In this document: one piece after another, positions 7,904 to 16,640 of the stretch
Numbering within the stretch: position 1 is the stretch's first letter
How the letters are laid out: each line of letters starts with the position of its first letter
Source: CAZSDU01 sp964429135
GTDB taxonomy: Bacteria > Bacteroidota > Bacteroidia > Bacteroidales > FEN-979
DNA length: 64,000 bases
Reading direction: 5' to 3'
Assembly: GCA_964429135.1 (NCBI GenBank)
Contig: CAYSAU010000004.1
Span: 62,001 to 126,000, forward strand
The notes under the pieces: model-generated
The model's input: the letters and a program-made list of their open reading frames with translations, nothing else
Databases searched by the model: none
Told to the model about the DNA's origin: nothing
Translations under genes and position numbers: made by a program

Positions 7904-8932
7904 ATGAAAATTCTGGTTACCGGTGGTACAGGCTATATTGGCTCCCATACCGTTGTTGAGTTACAGGAAAAGGGTTTTGAAGTCATCATCGTGGATAATC
8001 TTTCCAATTCCTCTATCGAGGTTCTGGATAATATCGCGAAGATTACAGGGAAGAAACCTTTGTTTGAAAAGTTTGACCTGACTGATTCTGAAAGAACCGC
8101 TGCCTTTTTTTCTTTGCATAATGATATTAAGGCGGTTATTCATTTTGCTGCCTTTAAAGCAGTGGGAGAGTCGGTGGAATTTCCACTGCTTTATTACCGT
8201 AATAACCTTATTTCACTGGTCAATATATTGCAGGGAATGACTGATAATGGTATACGGGATATTGTTTTTTCTTCCTCTTGTACTGTATATGGACAGCCGG
8301 AAAAATTACCGGCAAGAGAAGATACACCCATCCAGAAAGCGGCATCACCTTATGGGAATACCAAACAAATTTCCGAGGAAATGATCACCGATACGGCTGT
8401 AAATGCTGATATTCAAGCAATACTTCTGAGATATTTCAACCCGATCGGAGCGCATGAGTCTGCCATCATTGGTGAATTGCCCCTTGGGGTCCCCAATTGC
8501 CTGATGCCATATATCACTCAGACAGCCATTGGTAAACGTCCTTTTTTGAGGGTCTGGGGGAATGATTACAAAACTCCAGACGGGACAGCGATCCGTGATT
8601 ATATTCATGTTGTTGATTTGGCTAAGGCTCATGTCATAGCCGTTGAACGGATGATTAAAGGAAAAACCAAAAGGAAAGTTGAAGTTTTTAACCTGGGAAC
8701 CGGACATGGATTTTCTGTTCTTGAAGTCATCCGCTCATTTGAACGAACCTCTGGGATCAAATTGGATTATAGGATTATGGATCGCAGGCCAGGAGATGTA
8801 GAAAAGGTTTGGGCCGACACTAATTTTGCAAACAGTGAATTGGGATGGAAAGCCGAAAAATCCCTCGATGAAATGACACATTCTGCCTGGAAATGGGAAA
8901 AAGCCCTGTCACAAAAAAACATAAAATCATGA
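7904..8932 (+). CDS. galE: UDP-glucose 4-epimerase
   Basis: The 342-residue short-chain dehydrogenase/reductase starts with the NAD-binding motif GGTGYIGS (residues 7-14). It has the SSSCTVYG serine region and a YGNTK (YxxxK) catalytic pair, as in GalE. It interconverts UDP-glucose and UDP-galactose or their N-acetyl forms. Length and the C-terminal RPGDVEKVWAD motif fit GalE well. It sits in a surface-sugar operon and overlaps rmlB by four bases (ATGA). A role in polysaccharide precursors is more likely than galactose catabolism. Confidence 0.9.
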   Translation: MKILVTGGTGYIGSHTVVELQEKGFEVIIVDNLSNSSIEVLDNIAKITGKKPLFEKFDLTDSERTAAFFSLHNDIKAVIHFAAFKAVGESVEFPLLYYRNNLISLVNILQGMTDNGIRDIVFSSSCTVYGQPEKLPAREDTPIQKAASPYGNTKQISEEMITDTAVNADIQAILLRYFNPIGAHESAIIGELPLGVPNCLMPYITQTAIGKRPFLRVWGNDYKTPDGTAIRDYIHVVDLAKAHVIAVERMIKGKTKRKVEVFNLGTGHGFSVLEVIRSFERTSGIKLDYRIMDRRPGDVEKVWADTNFANSELGWKAEKSLDEMTHSAWKWEKALSQKNIKS

Positions 8933-9978
8933 AAACAATCCTAATCACCGGCGGGGCCGGGTTCATTGGAAGTCATGTGGTCCGACGGTTTGTGAATAGA
9001 TATCCGGAATACCATATCGTGAATCTGGATAAGCTGACTTATGCCGGTAACCTGGCTAACCTCAGAGATATTGAGAATGCTCCCAATTACGAGTTTATTA
9101 AAGCAGATATTATTGATGGTGAGCAGATGAAGATGATATTTGAGCAATACAGATTCGAAAAAGTCCTTCATCTGGCTGCCGAATCCCATGTTGACCGGTC
9201 GATTTCAAGTCCCATGGAGTTCATTTATGCCAATATTATTGGTACGGTTAACTTGCTCAATGCCGCTCGGCTTATCTGGTCCCATCAAGAAGGGAATAGA
9301 TTTTATCATATCTCTACGGATGAAGTTTACGGATCTTTAGGGGAGACCGGTTTTTTTTATGAAAATACCGCTTATGACCCGAGAAGCCCCTATTCAGCTT
9401 CCAAAGCTAGCTCAGATCACTTGGTCAGGGCTTATTATCATACGTACGGGTTGCCTGTAGTAATTTCAAATTGTTCCAATAATTACGGACCTTTTCAGTT
9501 CCCTGAAAAATTGATTCCGCTCTGCATTCATAATATTAAGCACAACAAACCCATTCCTGTTTACGGGAAAGGGGAGAATATCCGCGACTGGCTTTTTGTT
9601 GAGGATCATGCAGCAGCCATTGACCTGATTTTACATCGTGGAAAAACCGGTGAAACCTATAATATCGGTGGTCAAAATGAATGGAAAAACATCGACCTTA
9701 TCTCTTTATTGTGTGAGATCATGGATCGTAAACTCAAGCGTCAACCCGGAACCTCTGCAGGACTGATCACTTTTGTTAAAGATCGCGCCGGCCATGACCT
9801 GAGGTATGCAATACATTCAGGGAAGATTCAGTCGGAACTGGGCTGGAAACCCAGTCTTCAGTTTGCGGAAGGACTTGAAAAAACCGTTGACTGGTACCTC
9901 TTCAATGAGGATTGGCTAAACAATGTCACCTCAGGAGACTATCAAAAGTACTATGAAACCCAATATGAGAAGCGTTGA
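8929..9978 (+). CDS. rmlB: dTDP-glucose 4,6-dehydratase
   Basis: The 349-residue extended SDR protein begins GGAGFIGSHVV and contains the RmlB signatures HLAAESHVDRS, STDEVYGS and YSASKASSDH (YxxxK). It converts dTDP-glucose to dTDP-4-keto-6-deoxyglucose, the entry to dTDP-rhamnose and other deoxysugars. ATG 8929 overlaps the galE stop by four bases; an earlier in-frame start would lie inside galE. The partner genes rmlA, rmlC and rmlD are not in this window. It ends at base 9978, immediately next to the convergent fabD stop with no spacer. Confidence 0.92.
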   Translation: MKTILITGGAGFIGSHVVRRFVNRYPEYHIVNLDKLTYAGNLANLRDIENAPNYEFIKADIIDGEQMKMIFEQYRFEKVLHLAAESHVDRSISSPMEFIYANIIGTVNLLNAARLIWSHQEGNRFYHISTDEVYGSLGETGFFYENTAYDPRSPYSASKASSDHLVRAYYHTYGLPVVISNCSNNYGPFQFPEKLIPLCIHNIKHNKPIPVYGKGENIRDWLFVEDHAAAIDLILHRGKTGETYNIGGQNEWKNIDLISLLCEIMDRKLKRQPGTSAGLITFVKDRAGHDLRYAIHSGKIQSELGWKPSLQFAEGLEKTVDWYLFNEDWLNNVTSGDYQKYYETQYEKR

Positions 9979-10857
9979 CTAAAGGCCAGAAACACTGACC
10001 TCCTTTCCGATCTTCGCAATCAATCCCTGTAAAACATTACCGGGACCAACTTCTATAAACGACTGGGCTCCATCTGTGATCATATGCTGAATTATCTGTG
10101 TCCATAAAACCGGAGCGGTTAACTGGGCCACAAGGTTATCTTTAATGATCTTAGGGTCAGCTACCTTTTGAGCAGTTGCATTTTGATAAATGGGACAAAT
10201 GGGGGTACTGAACTGGGTTGCATGGATGGCTTCCGCAAGTTCAACACGGGCAGGCTCCATGAGCGGAGAATGGAAAGCACCCCCAACTTTTAAAGGCAAG
10301 GCTCTTCGGGCACCGGCCGCTTTTAGCTTTTCACAGGCTATTTCAATTCCCCTGAAGCTTCCCGAAATCACAAGTTGGCCAGGACTATTATAATTAGCTG
10401 GGACCACAATTTCATCACAGGATTGGCAAATTTCTTCCACCTTCTGATCTTCCAATCCAAGGATGGCGGCCATGGTGGAGGCTTCCTTTTCGCAGGCTTT
10501 TTGCATGGCAGAAGCTCGCGAGGCAACCAGTTTCAGGCCATCCTCGAAATTCAGAACGCGGTTTGCAACAAGGGCAGAAAACTCACCCAGAGAATGACCG
10601 GCAACCATGTCCGGTACAAACTTTTCTCCAAGATTCAATGCCAGGATGACAGAATGAAGAAAAATAGCTGGCTGGGTGACTTTTGTCTGTCTCAGATCTT
10701 CGTCAGTTCCAGAAAACATCAGGTCAGTAATACGGAAGCCAAGGATCTCATTGGCATTTTCAAAAAGTTCTCTGGCTTTTTGTGAATGATCGTAAAGGTC
10801 TTTACCCATCCCCACGAACTGCGCACCCTGTCCGGGAAATACATAGGCTGTTTTCAT
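9979..10857 (-). CDS. fabD: Malonyl-CoA:ACP transacylase
   Basis: The 292-residue protein starts YVFPGQGAQFVGMGKDL and has the nucleophile elbow GHSLGEFSAL, whose serine is the catalytic residue. FabD transfers malonyl groups from CoA to acyl carrier protein for fatty acid elongation in the cytoplasm. Length is typical. It is the last gene of a minus-strand run, nine bases after the BI-1 gene. Its stop abuts the rmlB stop with zero spacing, so transcripts must read into each other or terminate inside coding sequence. Confidence 0.94.
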   Translation of the reverse strand: MKTAYVFPGQGAQFVGMGKDLYDHSQKARELFENANEILGFRITDLMFSGTDEDLRQTKVTQPAIFLHSVILALNLGEKFVPDMVAGHSLGEFSALVANRVLNFEDGLKLVASRASAMQKACEKEASTMAAILGLEDQKVEEICQSCDEIVVPANYNSPGQLVISGSFRGIEIACEKLKAAGARRALPLKVGGAFHSPLMEPARVELAEAIHATQFSTPICPIYQNATAQKVADPKIIKDNLVAQLTAPVLWTQIIQHMITDGAQSFIEVGPGNVLQGLIAKIGKEVSVSGL

Positions 10858-10866
10858 GATTTGGTT

Positions 10867-11604
10867 TTATTTTCTGTCTCCAAGAAATCTTAAAAGAAAA
10901 AGAAAAAGATTGATAAAGTCAAGATACAAGGTCAGTGCACCAAGAATGCTGAGTTTACGGACATTGACTTCTCCAAATTCACCGGCTCCACCACCTATTC
11001 TTTTCAGGCGTTGGACATCATATGCCGTCAGCCCTGTGAATACAAGCACGCCGATGACACTGATGAGGTAATCCATAGTACTGCTGTGCATAAAATAGTT
11101 GACCAGCATGGCGATTAAAATACCGATTAACCCCATCATCATGATACTGCCGAATTTGGTCAGGTCGGTTTTGGTAGTATAACCCGTAATGGCCATGATA
11201 CCAAACATGGCGGCAGCAACTGCAAAAGTTTTATATACGGAAGCAGCTGTATAAGTGAGTAAAATAAAACTAAGGCTCATTCCCATTAAAATGGAAAAAG
11301 TCAGAAACAAAAGTGTCAAAACGGCAGGGGATAGTTTTTGGAATCCGAGTGACATCAGTAAGACAAAACCAATGGGAGCAAGAGTGACAACCCAGCCGAG
11401 CATACTTAACCCCATGGTTTCCGGATTAATGAGGCTGCTTCTTAATTCATCGGAACCGGCGAACCAAAATGCTGTAATAGCTGTAACTACCATGGCCAGA
11501 GTCATCCAGCCAAACACCTGGGTCATGAAAGATTTTGCGACACTGGTATCTTGGCTGGTGGGTTGTGCCGTAAAAAGACCTCTATTGTTAGATTGTTCAA
11601 ACAT
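10867..11604 (-). CDS. Bax inhibitor-1/YccA-family membrane protein
   Basis: The 245-residue protein has seven hydrophobic segments and the BI-1 end motif TAYDVQRLKRI followed by LYLDFINLFLFLLRFLG. Family members are inner-membrane proteins proposed to act as pH-sensitive calcium leak channels or as regulators of FtsH-type proteolysis. The role in Bacteroidetes is not established. A strong AAAGGAGA Shine-Dalgarno (11612-11619) precedes ATG 11602-11604. It sits between folE (77 bases upstream) and fabD (nine bases downstream). Confidence 0.9.
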   Translation of the reverse strand: MFEQSNNRGLFTAQPTSQDTSVAKSFMTQVFGWMTLAMVVTAITAFWFAGSDELRSSLINPETMGLSMLGWVVTLAPIGFVLLMSLGFQKLSPAVLTLLFLTFSILMGMSLSFILLTYTAASVYKTFAVAAAMFGIMAITGYTTKTDLTKFGSIMMMGLIGILIAMLVNYFMHSSTMDYLISVIGVLVFTGLTAYDVQRLKRIGGGAGEFGEVNVRKLSILGALTLYLDFINLFLFLLRFLGDRK

Positions 11605-11611
11605 GTTAAAA

Positions 11612-11619
11612 TCTCCTTT
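11612..11619 (-). promoter_or_regulatory. Strong Shine-Dalgarno of the BI-1 gene
   Basis: The minus strand reads AAAGGAGA, seven bases before the ATG. Together with ptb and gldN it is one of the few strong ribosome-binding sites in the window. Confidence 0.6.
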
Positions 11620-11681
11620 TCGTATGATATGTTTAATGGATTAATGCAGTTTGACCTATTGAGTGTTTTTTATTTAGTTTG

Positions 11682-12296
11682 TTAATGTAGCTTAGTCCCG
11701 ATGAGGTGCAAAAACTCGGCCCTGGTTTTATCCCGCTCAAAAGCTCCAACGAAATCGGATGTCGTTGTGACAGAATTTTGTTTTTGAACCCCACGCATTG
11801 ACATACACAAATGTTGTGCCTCGATCACTACCGCAACACCAAGTGGTTTCAAAGTATCGTTGATGGCGTCTTTAATCTGCATGGTGAGGCGCTCCTGAAC
11901 CTGAAGGCGACGGGCGTAAATATCCACTACCCTGGCAATTTTACTCAAACCTGTAATGTATTTATCCGGTATATAGGCCACATGGGCTTTGCCAATAAAC
12001 GGAATCATGTGATGTTCACACATGGAATATATTTCTATATCTTTGACAATGACCATTTCACGGTAGTCTTCCCTGAATTTGGCAGAACTTAGAATTTCCT
12101 TGGGATCAAGGGCATAACCTTGGGTAAGATATTGCAAGGCTTTGGCTACCCTCAATGGAGTTTTTTCCAATCCTTCGCGATTTACATTTTCTCCTATCAG
12201 CCTAAGAATTTCTTTATAATGACTGGCAAGTGCTTCAGTCGTCTTGGGATCGAATTCTTCAAATTTTTCGTAATTTAGTTTTTGGGGTTTAGTCAT
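11682..12296 (-). CDS. folE: GTP cyclohydrolase I
   Basis: The 204-residue protein is a type I GTP cyclohydrolase. It has the zinc motif CEHH in SMCEHHMIPF, the second zinc cysteine in QHLCMSMRG, and the NREGLEKTPLRVAKA N-terminal motif. It converts GTP to dihydroneopterin triphosphate, the common precursor of folate, biopterin-type cofactors and preQ0. It lies eight bases downstream of a 6-pyruvoyl-tetrahydropterin-synthase-family gene that uses this product, so the two are probably co-transcribed. Confidence 0.95.
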   Translation of the reverse strand: MTKPQKLNYEKFEEFDPKTTEALASHYKEILRLIGENVNREGLEKTPLRVAKALQYLTQGYALDPKEILSSAKFREDYREMVIVKDIEIYSMCEHHMIPFIGKAHVAYIPDKYITGLSKIARVVDIYARRLQVQERLTMQIKDAINDTLKPLGVAVVIEAQHLCMSMRGVQKQNSVTTTSDFVGAFERDKTRAEFLHLIGTKLH

Positions 12297-12304
12297 GTTG
12301 GTTT

Positions 12305-12721
12305 TTATTTATCTCCAAAATATTCGACTATATTGTTTTCAGATTGTTCCAGCCTTATGCACTGCAGTTTAGCTCCCAGCTTAGAGATTTCCTCGTGCAA
12401 TTCATTCCAGATTCCCATGGCGACATTTTCGCTTGTTGGGACTTTTCCACTAAGAAAGTCAACTTCAAGGTTAAGGTTTTTATGATCCAGTTTTTTTAAT
12501 ATTTTATCCTCAATGAGTTGGCTTATATGGCGAAGGTGAATAACCAAACCTGTCCCTGGGTCTATCTCGCCCCTTATGGTCACATAAAGGATATAATTGT
12601 GCCCGTGCCAGTTTGGATTTGAACATTTCCCAAAAATCCTGAAATTTTCTTCATCATCATATTCCGGAAGAAATAAGCGATGGGCTGCACTGAAATGTTC
12701 CCTGCGGATAATGTCCACCAT
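12305..12721 (-). CDS. 6-pyruvoyl-tetrahydropterin synthase family enzyme (PTPS-like)
   Basis: The 138-residue protein has the zinc histidines SAAHRL and HGHNY and the catalytic cysteine in GKCSNPNWHGHNY. The longer GKCxNPNxHGHNY pattern, the GEIDPxTGxV segment, LDHKNLNLEV and the C-terminal SENNIVEY match animal-type PTPS better than E. coli QueD, whose cysteine lies in a shorter loop and which ends ETCTxGC. It may therefore make 6-pyruvoyl-tetrahydropterin rather than 6-carboxy-tetrahydropterin. Automated annotation would probably call it QueD. It precedes folE by eight bases. The family assignment is firm; the reaction is inferred. Confidence 0.8.
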   Translation of the reverse strand: MVDIIRREHFSAAHRLFLPEYDDEENFRIFGKCSNPNWHGHNYILYVTIRGEIDPGTGLVIHLRHISQLIEDKILKKLDHKNLNLEVDFLSGKVPTSENVAMGIWNELHEEISKLGAKLQCIRLEQSENNIVEYFGDK

Positions 12722-12738
12722 AAATGTGAATTATACCG

Positions 12739-12746
12739 CAAAGTTA
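12739..12746 (-). promoter_or_regulatory. Candidate -7 element for the pterin gene and folE
   Basis: The minus strand reads TAACTTTG, 17 bases before the PTPS-like ATG. It would give a very short leader and separate this transcript from the porW-bactofilin run upstream. Confidence 0.45.
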
Positions 12747-12810
12747 TGATTTTATTTTTATATATGGAGACCTGCGAAGTGCATGACTTTTCGCCAGTTC
12801 AACAAATGGT

Positions 12811-13212
12811 TTAACCTTTGCTTTTATCGGAAAGATCTCCCGTTTTTTTCAATAGAATTACTACTTCAAAAACCGTATAGCATAGGTAGAGGATGAAAAA
12901 ACTGAGTAAAAATGGGACAGCATCTTCCCGGTGAATCAGCACATATATCACCATGACTGCAACATATAAGAGGAGTTTTATGGCAGTAATCAGAAGAAAA
13001 GTATTTGTAAACCGGATAAATTTTTTCTTCATGGATTTCAGAAGGTAATAATAGGAAAGGAGGCTGGAAGCGATGAAAAAGAAGAAAAGAAAGGGGAGAG
13101 AGGGGGAGATGAATATTTTGGGAAGAAAAAAAACGAATAGGACAGTGATCAAGCCAAGAATCAAAGAAAAAAGCAACAGTCGTTTGAGGAATCTGAGGTA
13201 AGGAGAATTCAT
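12811..13212 (-). CDS. Small four-helix membrane protein (AtpI-like position)
   Basis: The 133-residue protein is almost entirely hydrophobic, with about four membrane segments and a charged lysine-rich loop (about residues 60-66) and tail. I do not recognise a specific domain. In many Bacteroidetes a similar small membrane gene follows bactofilin and atpZ and precedes atpB of the ATP synthase operon. Here it follows an AtpZ-like gene by 25 bases, but the next gene is a pterin enzyme. A role as an ATP-synthase assembly or ion-delivery factor is therefore a guess from position. Confidence 0.7.
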   Translation of the reverse strand: MNSPYLRFLKRLLLFSLILGLITVLFVFFLPKIFISPSLPFLFFFFIASSLLSYYYLLKSMKKKFIRFTNTFLLITAIKLLLYVAVMVIYVLIHREDAVPFLLSFFILYLCYTVFEVVILLKKTGDLSDKSKG

Positions 13213-13237
13213 GTTATTAAGATAAAGTGATATTGGG

Positions 13238-13447
13238 TTACTTTTTCAACAGGTCTCGGATGATAAAATAAATCGATAAAATTACGGCTGCGACAGAAAA
13301 AATGACAGTAAAAACAGGCTTTGTTTGTAACCACTGATCCAGTTTAAAACCGCCGAAAACACCAGCCAGGATGATCACCAGCATTTGAATAGCCATACTA
13401 GAATACCGGGCATAAGTGTCAAGACTTTTCTTTGGGTCTGGGATCAT
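13238..13447 (-). CDS. AtpZ/AtpI-family small membrane protein
   Basis: The 69-residue protein starts MIPDPKKSLDTYARYSS and has two membrane helices, the first followed by GVFGGFKLDQW. This is the AtpZ/AtpI pattern of ATP-synthase accessory proteins that help assemble the c-ring or supply magnesium or calcium. ATG 13447 is chosen, giving a 29-base overlap with the bactofilin gene; a longer reading would use unrelated bactofilin sequence in another frame. No ATP synthase genes follow. Confidence 0.78.
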   Translation of the reverse strand: MIPDPKKSLDTYARYSSMAIQMLVIILAGVFGGFKLDQWLQTKPVFTVIFSVAAVILSIYFIIRDLLKK

Positions 13448-13823
13448 CTGGTAGTGAGCTGAGGTGAGGTAAACCTGTTGGGGTGTTTTCCATGGTACAG
13501 GTGCCTGAGAATTTCGCACCGGGTTCAATGGCCAATTTTCCTGTAATGATATCTCCGCTGAATTTTGCACTTTCCTTCAGGGTCAGCAATTCTGCTACTT
13601 TCACGCTGGCTTTTAAATCTCCAGAAAAATCGGCATTCTGACAACGGATTTCACCCTCAATGGAGCCTGTTGTTCCAACCACAATCTTACCCTTGCAGTG
13701 TATGTTTCCCACCAGGGTTCCGTCAATCCGAAAATCGCCATTGACATTGATCTCTCCCTTAACGATTGTTCCGACACCCAACAGATTGATGACGGGTAAT
13801 TCCGGTTCTTTGTTCTTGGCCAT
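13419..13823 (-). CDS. Bactofilin
   Basis: The 134-residue protein has the DUF583 beta-helix core: a run of short repeats such as GEINVNGDFRIDGTLVGNI, GTTGSIEGEIRC and SAKFSGDI. It should polymerise into cytoskeletal filaments that recruit cell-wall enzymes to the inner membrane. ATG 13823 (MAKNKEPELP) is chosen, four bases after the porW stop; a TTG further upstream would overlap porW. It sits in one run with porW, and an M23 endopeptidase lies divergently beyond porW. Bactofilin-M23 pairings are known in other bacteria. Confidence 0.9.
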   Translation of the reverse strand: MAKNKEPELPVINLLGVGTIVKGEINVNGDFRIDGTLVGNIHCKGKIVVGTTGSIEGEIRCQNADFSGDLKASVKVAELLTLKESAKFSGDIITGKLAIEPGAKFSGTCTMENTPTGLPHLSSLPDDPRPKEKS

Positions 13824-13827
13824 AACA

Positions 13828-16488
13828 TTATTTATTAAGCGGGTAATATTTTTCAAAGAAACGAAGATACTGAGAAATATCTTTGTTACGGTAAAAAACA
13901 GGATAATTTTCAGCCGAAATAGTAAAATCAGAATAGCCTCCGGAATTTTCCAGCTTGGTAAAAATATATTTACTGTTCCTGATGTTGATCAGATAATTCA
14001 AGGCTTTTTCTGCATTGTCAAAATTATTGACCGTTATCATTTGCCGGTCATTATCCAGTAACAGGTTGTTTATCTTCAGGTTTTCCAGGTCATGAAATTT
14101 CTGGTTGAAGTCAGAAATTTTTACTTTCAGTGCTTCCACATCCACGTTATTTCCATCAACCACCAATACATAGAAATGTACAGCTTCGGGAGTAAAGTGG
14201 TACATTTTTAATCCGGGATCAAAAAGGACAGAAGAATCATTGACAATGGGCTCTCCCTGGGAATTTCTTTGTTTACCTAAAAAGTTCAGAACCTCTTGTG
14301 CCAATGCTTTGACTTCGCTTTTTGGATAGTCTTTGATGATCTGATACATGGATGCAGCCAGGGAGTCGACAACTTCAATTTTCCCCAAGGCCAGCCCACG
14401 GAGGTAATCAAATCTGGGCATGAGTACAGAATCTGATCGGTATTGGTTTCTTGCCAGGTCAGCATTGTTGATCACCATATAATATTGCTGATTTTCAAAG
14501 GCCTTATAAGTGTCTTCGTAAAGGCGGGAAGCGTCGGATCTTCGGTCGTTGATTTCTTTATAGTAATTTGGGTTGTTGAGTAATTTGGCATAATCGGTTT
14601 CCGGAAAATTATTCAGGATAAGGTTTTTATAGTAATCACTCTTAGGTTTGTTATCGAGTTCGCGGTAGAGGACATAGAGCATATAATTGGCCTGCACGTG
14701 GTAGGTATTCACGGGAAAACGTTCCTGCAGTGTCTCAAAGGTGTTTATTGAACGGCCATAGTCGCCCAAGCCTTCATAATAAATGAAGCCGGTCTTGTAA
14801 TAGGCCTGGATTATTTTTTCATCTGAGGCATTCTTTTGTTCTTTTGAAAATGGAATATTCTGGTTATAATAATTCCGGTCTTTGGGATTGTTTGATCTTG
14901 GTTTCACTCCCCTGGCTTGCAGGATAGTATCAGTGCCGGGAGAAGGGGTAAGGGTATCATTAGCTTCCGTTGTATTCATCGCAACGATGTTCTTATCGCT
15001 CAGGAACCAGTTATCTTCCAGTTTTCGTCGTCCCCATTTTCTGGAGAAATTGGTAAACCCGTTGGCCATGGTAGTTGGGTTGTAAAAATACCATCGTCCA
15101 ACTGATGCTACAGAGGATTGCTGGTCAGCATTGACTCCGAACAAATTCAGGTTTTCGGCTTTCTCCTGTTCCTCTTCCCGTTTTTTGATTTCTTCTGCAA
15201 TTAACTTGTTGATGATTTTGTCGAAAATGAGATTTCTCTCTTCGTCCGGCATTGAAGCCAGTTTTTGCAGACTGTCCTGGAGGCTGATCATGTTCAGATT
15301 GGTCACCAGGTCCGTTAAGACTGTTGTTTTTTTCTGAATATCCTGGTATCCGGGATAATCTTTTGGGAGGAACTGCATGGTACTGTCATAATAAGCTTGT
15401 GCACCTGGATAGTCAGAACGGGCAAAACAGAGATCCGCCAGGAGTAAAGAAGAGATGGCTTTCTGATAGTTATTTTTGGTGCTTAAGGAGACGGATTTTT
15501 CGAGGTATTTTATAGTGGCAGTAGTATCTTTATCCCTAAGGGTGATCTGTGCCAGTGAATAATAAATCTGATCCTTCAGATCCTTGTTTTTATCATCCTT
15601 CAACATCCGGGTCAGTTTCTTGATGATATACTCCCTGTTTCCGCTTTTTGTGTCATAGCATTGTGCCAAATTAATTTTGGCATTGAATTCCATTTCAAAC
15701 TGGGGATTGCGTTTGATCACTTTTTCATAATAGCGGGATGCATTGTCGAGTTCTCCGTTCAGTTGATGTATCTGTCCCAGGATGAAATAGCATCGTGTCC
15801 GCATATTCCGGTCGGGGTTTAATTCAAGGGCTCTCTCAATAAAAGGAGAAGCGGAAGTATATTGTTTTTGAAGAATGTAGGATTGGCCGTAAGCAAGATT
15901 CATACCTGTTTCAAGTTTCTGTGGCGCCTGACCTTGTTTGATCTTACTCTGAAGCATGTCAAGCATGGGTTCAGCCCGGGTAAAATCACTGAGCTGGATA
16001 TTTGAGAGTGCTTGCCAAAGCATGGCTTCATACTTGATTTCATTTTCATTGTATGTTTTTATAACAAACTCAAAAGTCCGGCGTGCCATGGGATAATCCT
16101 GCTTATAAAAATATGCTTTACCGATCAGTAGATATGAATCATCTATCCATCTCACGTATTCCTTGCGGTTAAACACCATGGAGTGTTTCTGAATAGTCTT
16201 GGAAGCCTTTTTAATCGCGATATCAGCGTATTGAGAAATTTTTCCGCTGCTGGTTTTATCCCCGAAATTATAAACAGGCAGTACCAGGGAATAATTATCT
16301 GTCAATCCGGATTCAAATTCTTTTTTCCCCTGCCTCATATTATCCATCCCATTCCAGTATACATTATAGTGGGAAGTAAGGTTGTGATAAGTCCGTCGGA
16401 TGAAGGTATTTTTCTTGGTAGAACAACTGCTGCCAAAAATAATGACAGAGATAACTAGAACCAACCCGGCAATGGAAAAAAACTTCAT
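13828..16488 (-). CDS. porW: T9SS lipoprotein PorW/SprE, TPR protein
   Basis: The 886-residue protein has an N-terminal lipoprotein signal ending at Cys22, followed by CSTKKNTFIRRTYHNLTSHYN. That start is characteristic of PorW (Porphyromonas) and SprE (Flavobacterium), which are needed for type IX secretion and thought to link the PorKN rings to the Sov translocon. Many TPR-like helix pairs follow (about residues 90-400 and 580-700). ATG 16488 is preferred to a TTG nine bases upstream. A -7-like element lies at 16537-16544. The porP and gldKLMN genes are only 5-11 kb away. Confidence 0.87.
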   Translation of the reverse strand: MKFFSIAGLVLVISVIIFGSSCSTKKNTFIRRTYHNLTSHYNVYWNGMDNMRQGKKEFESGLTDNYSLVLPVYNFGDKTSSGKISQYADIAIKKASKTIQKHSMVFNRKEYVRWIDDSYLLIGKAYFYKQDYPMARRTFEFVIKTYNENEIKYEAMLWQALSNIQLSDFTRAEPMLDMLQSKIKQGQAPQKLETGMNLAYGQSYILQKQYTSASPFIERALELNPDRNMRTRCYFILGQIHQLNGELDNASRYYEKVIKRNPQFEMEFNAKINLAQCYDTKSGNREYIIKKLTRMLKDDKNKDLKDQIYYSLAQITLRDKDTTATIKYLEKSVSLSTKNNYQKAISSLLLADLCFARSDYPGAQAYYDSTMQFLPKDYPGYQDIQKKTTVLTDLVTNLNMISLQDSLQKLASMPDEERNLIFDKIINKLIAEEIKKREEEQEKAENLNLFGVNADQQSSVASVGRWYFYNPTTMANGFTNFSRKWGRRKLEDNWFLSDKNIVAMNTTEANDTLTPSPGTDTILQARGVKPRSNNPKDRNYYNQNIPFSKEQKNASDEKIIQAYYKTGFIYYEGLGDYGRSINTFETLQERFPVNTYHVQANYMLYVLYRELDNKPKSDYYKNLILNNFPETDYAKLLNNPNYYKEINDRRSDASRLYEDTYKAFENQQYYMVINNADLARNQYRSDSVLMPRFDYLRGLALGKIEVVDSLAASMYQIIKDYPKSEVKALAQEVLNFLGKQRNSQGEPIVNDSSVLFDPGLKMYHFTPEAVHFYVLVVDGNNVDVEALKVKISDFNQKFHDLENLKINNLLLDNDRQMITVNNFDNAEKALNYLINIRNSKYIFTKLENSGGYSDFTISAENYPVFYRNKDISQYLRFFEKYYPLNK

Positions 16489-16536
16489 AGATTTCAAATG
16501 GAGTAAGCCTATTATTCTTAATAAACAGAATTTTTA

Positions 16537-16544
16537 CAAAAATA
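16537..16544 (-). promoter_or_regulatory. Candidate -7 element for porW
   Basis: The minus strand reads TATTTTTG, about 48 bases before the porW ATG, in the 152-base divergent gap with the M23 gene. On the plus strand, GATCTTTG at about 16607-16614 is a near match that could serve the M23 gene. Confidence 0.4.
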
Positions 16545-16640
16545 TTTTAATTTTTCGATATAGCGCTGAAAACCCAGAACATTTGTCGGTTGACATATTT
16601 TTCCGATCTTTGCAATGTTTATAGGAAATATCATCCATTC

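Noticed and set aside
16588..16596. E. coli-like TTGACA string upstream of the M23 gene
   Set aside because: The phylum uses TTG/TAnnTTTG promoters; no matching -10 box at 17 bases, so no weight was given to it.
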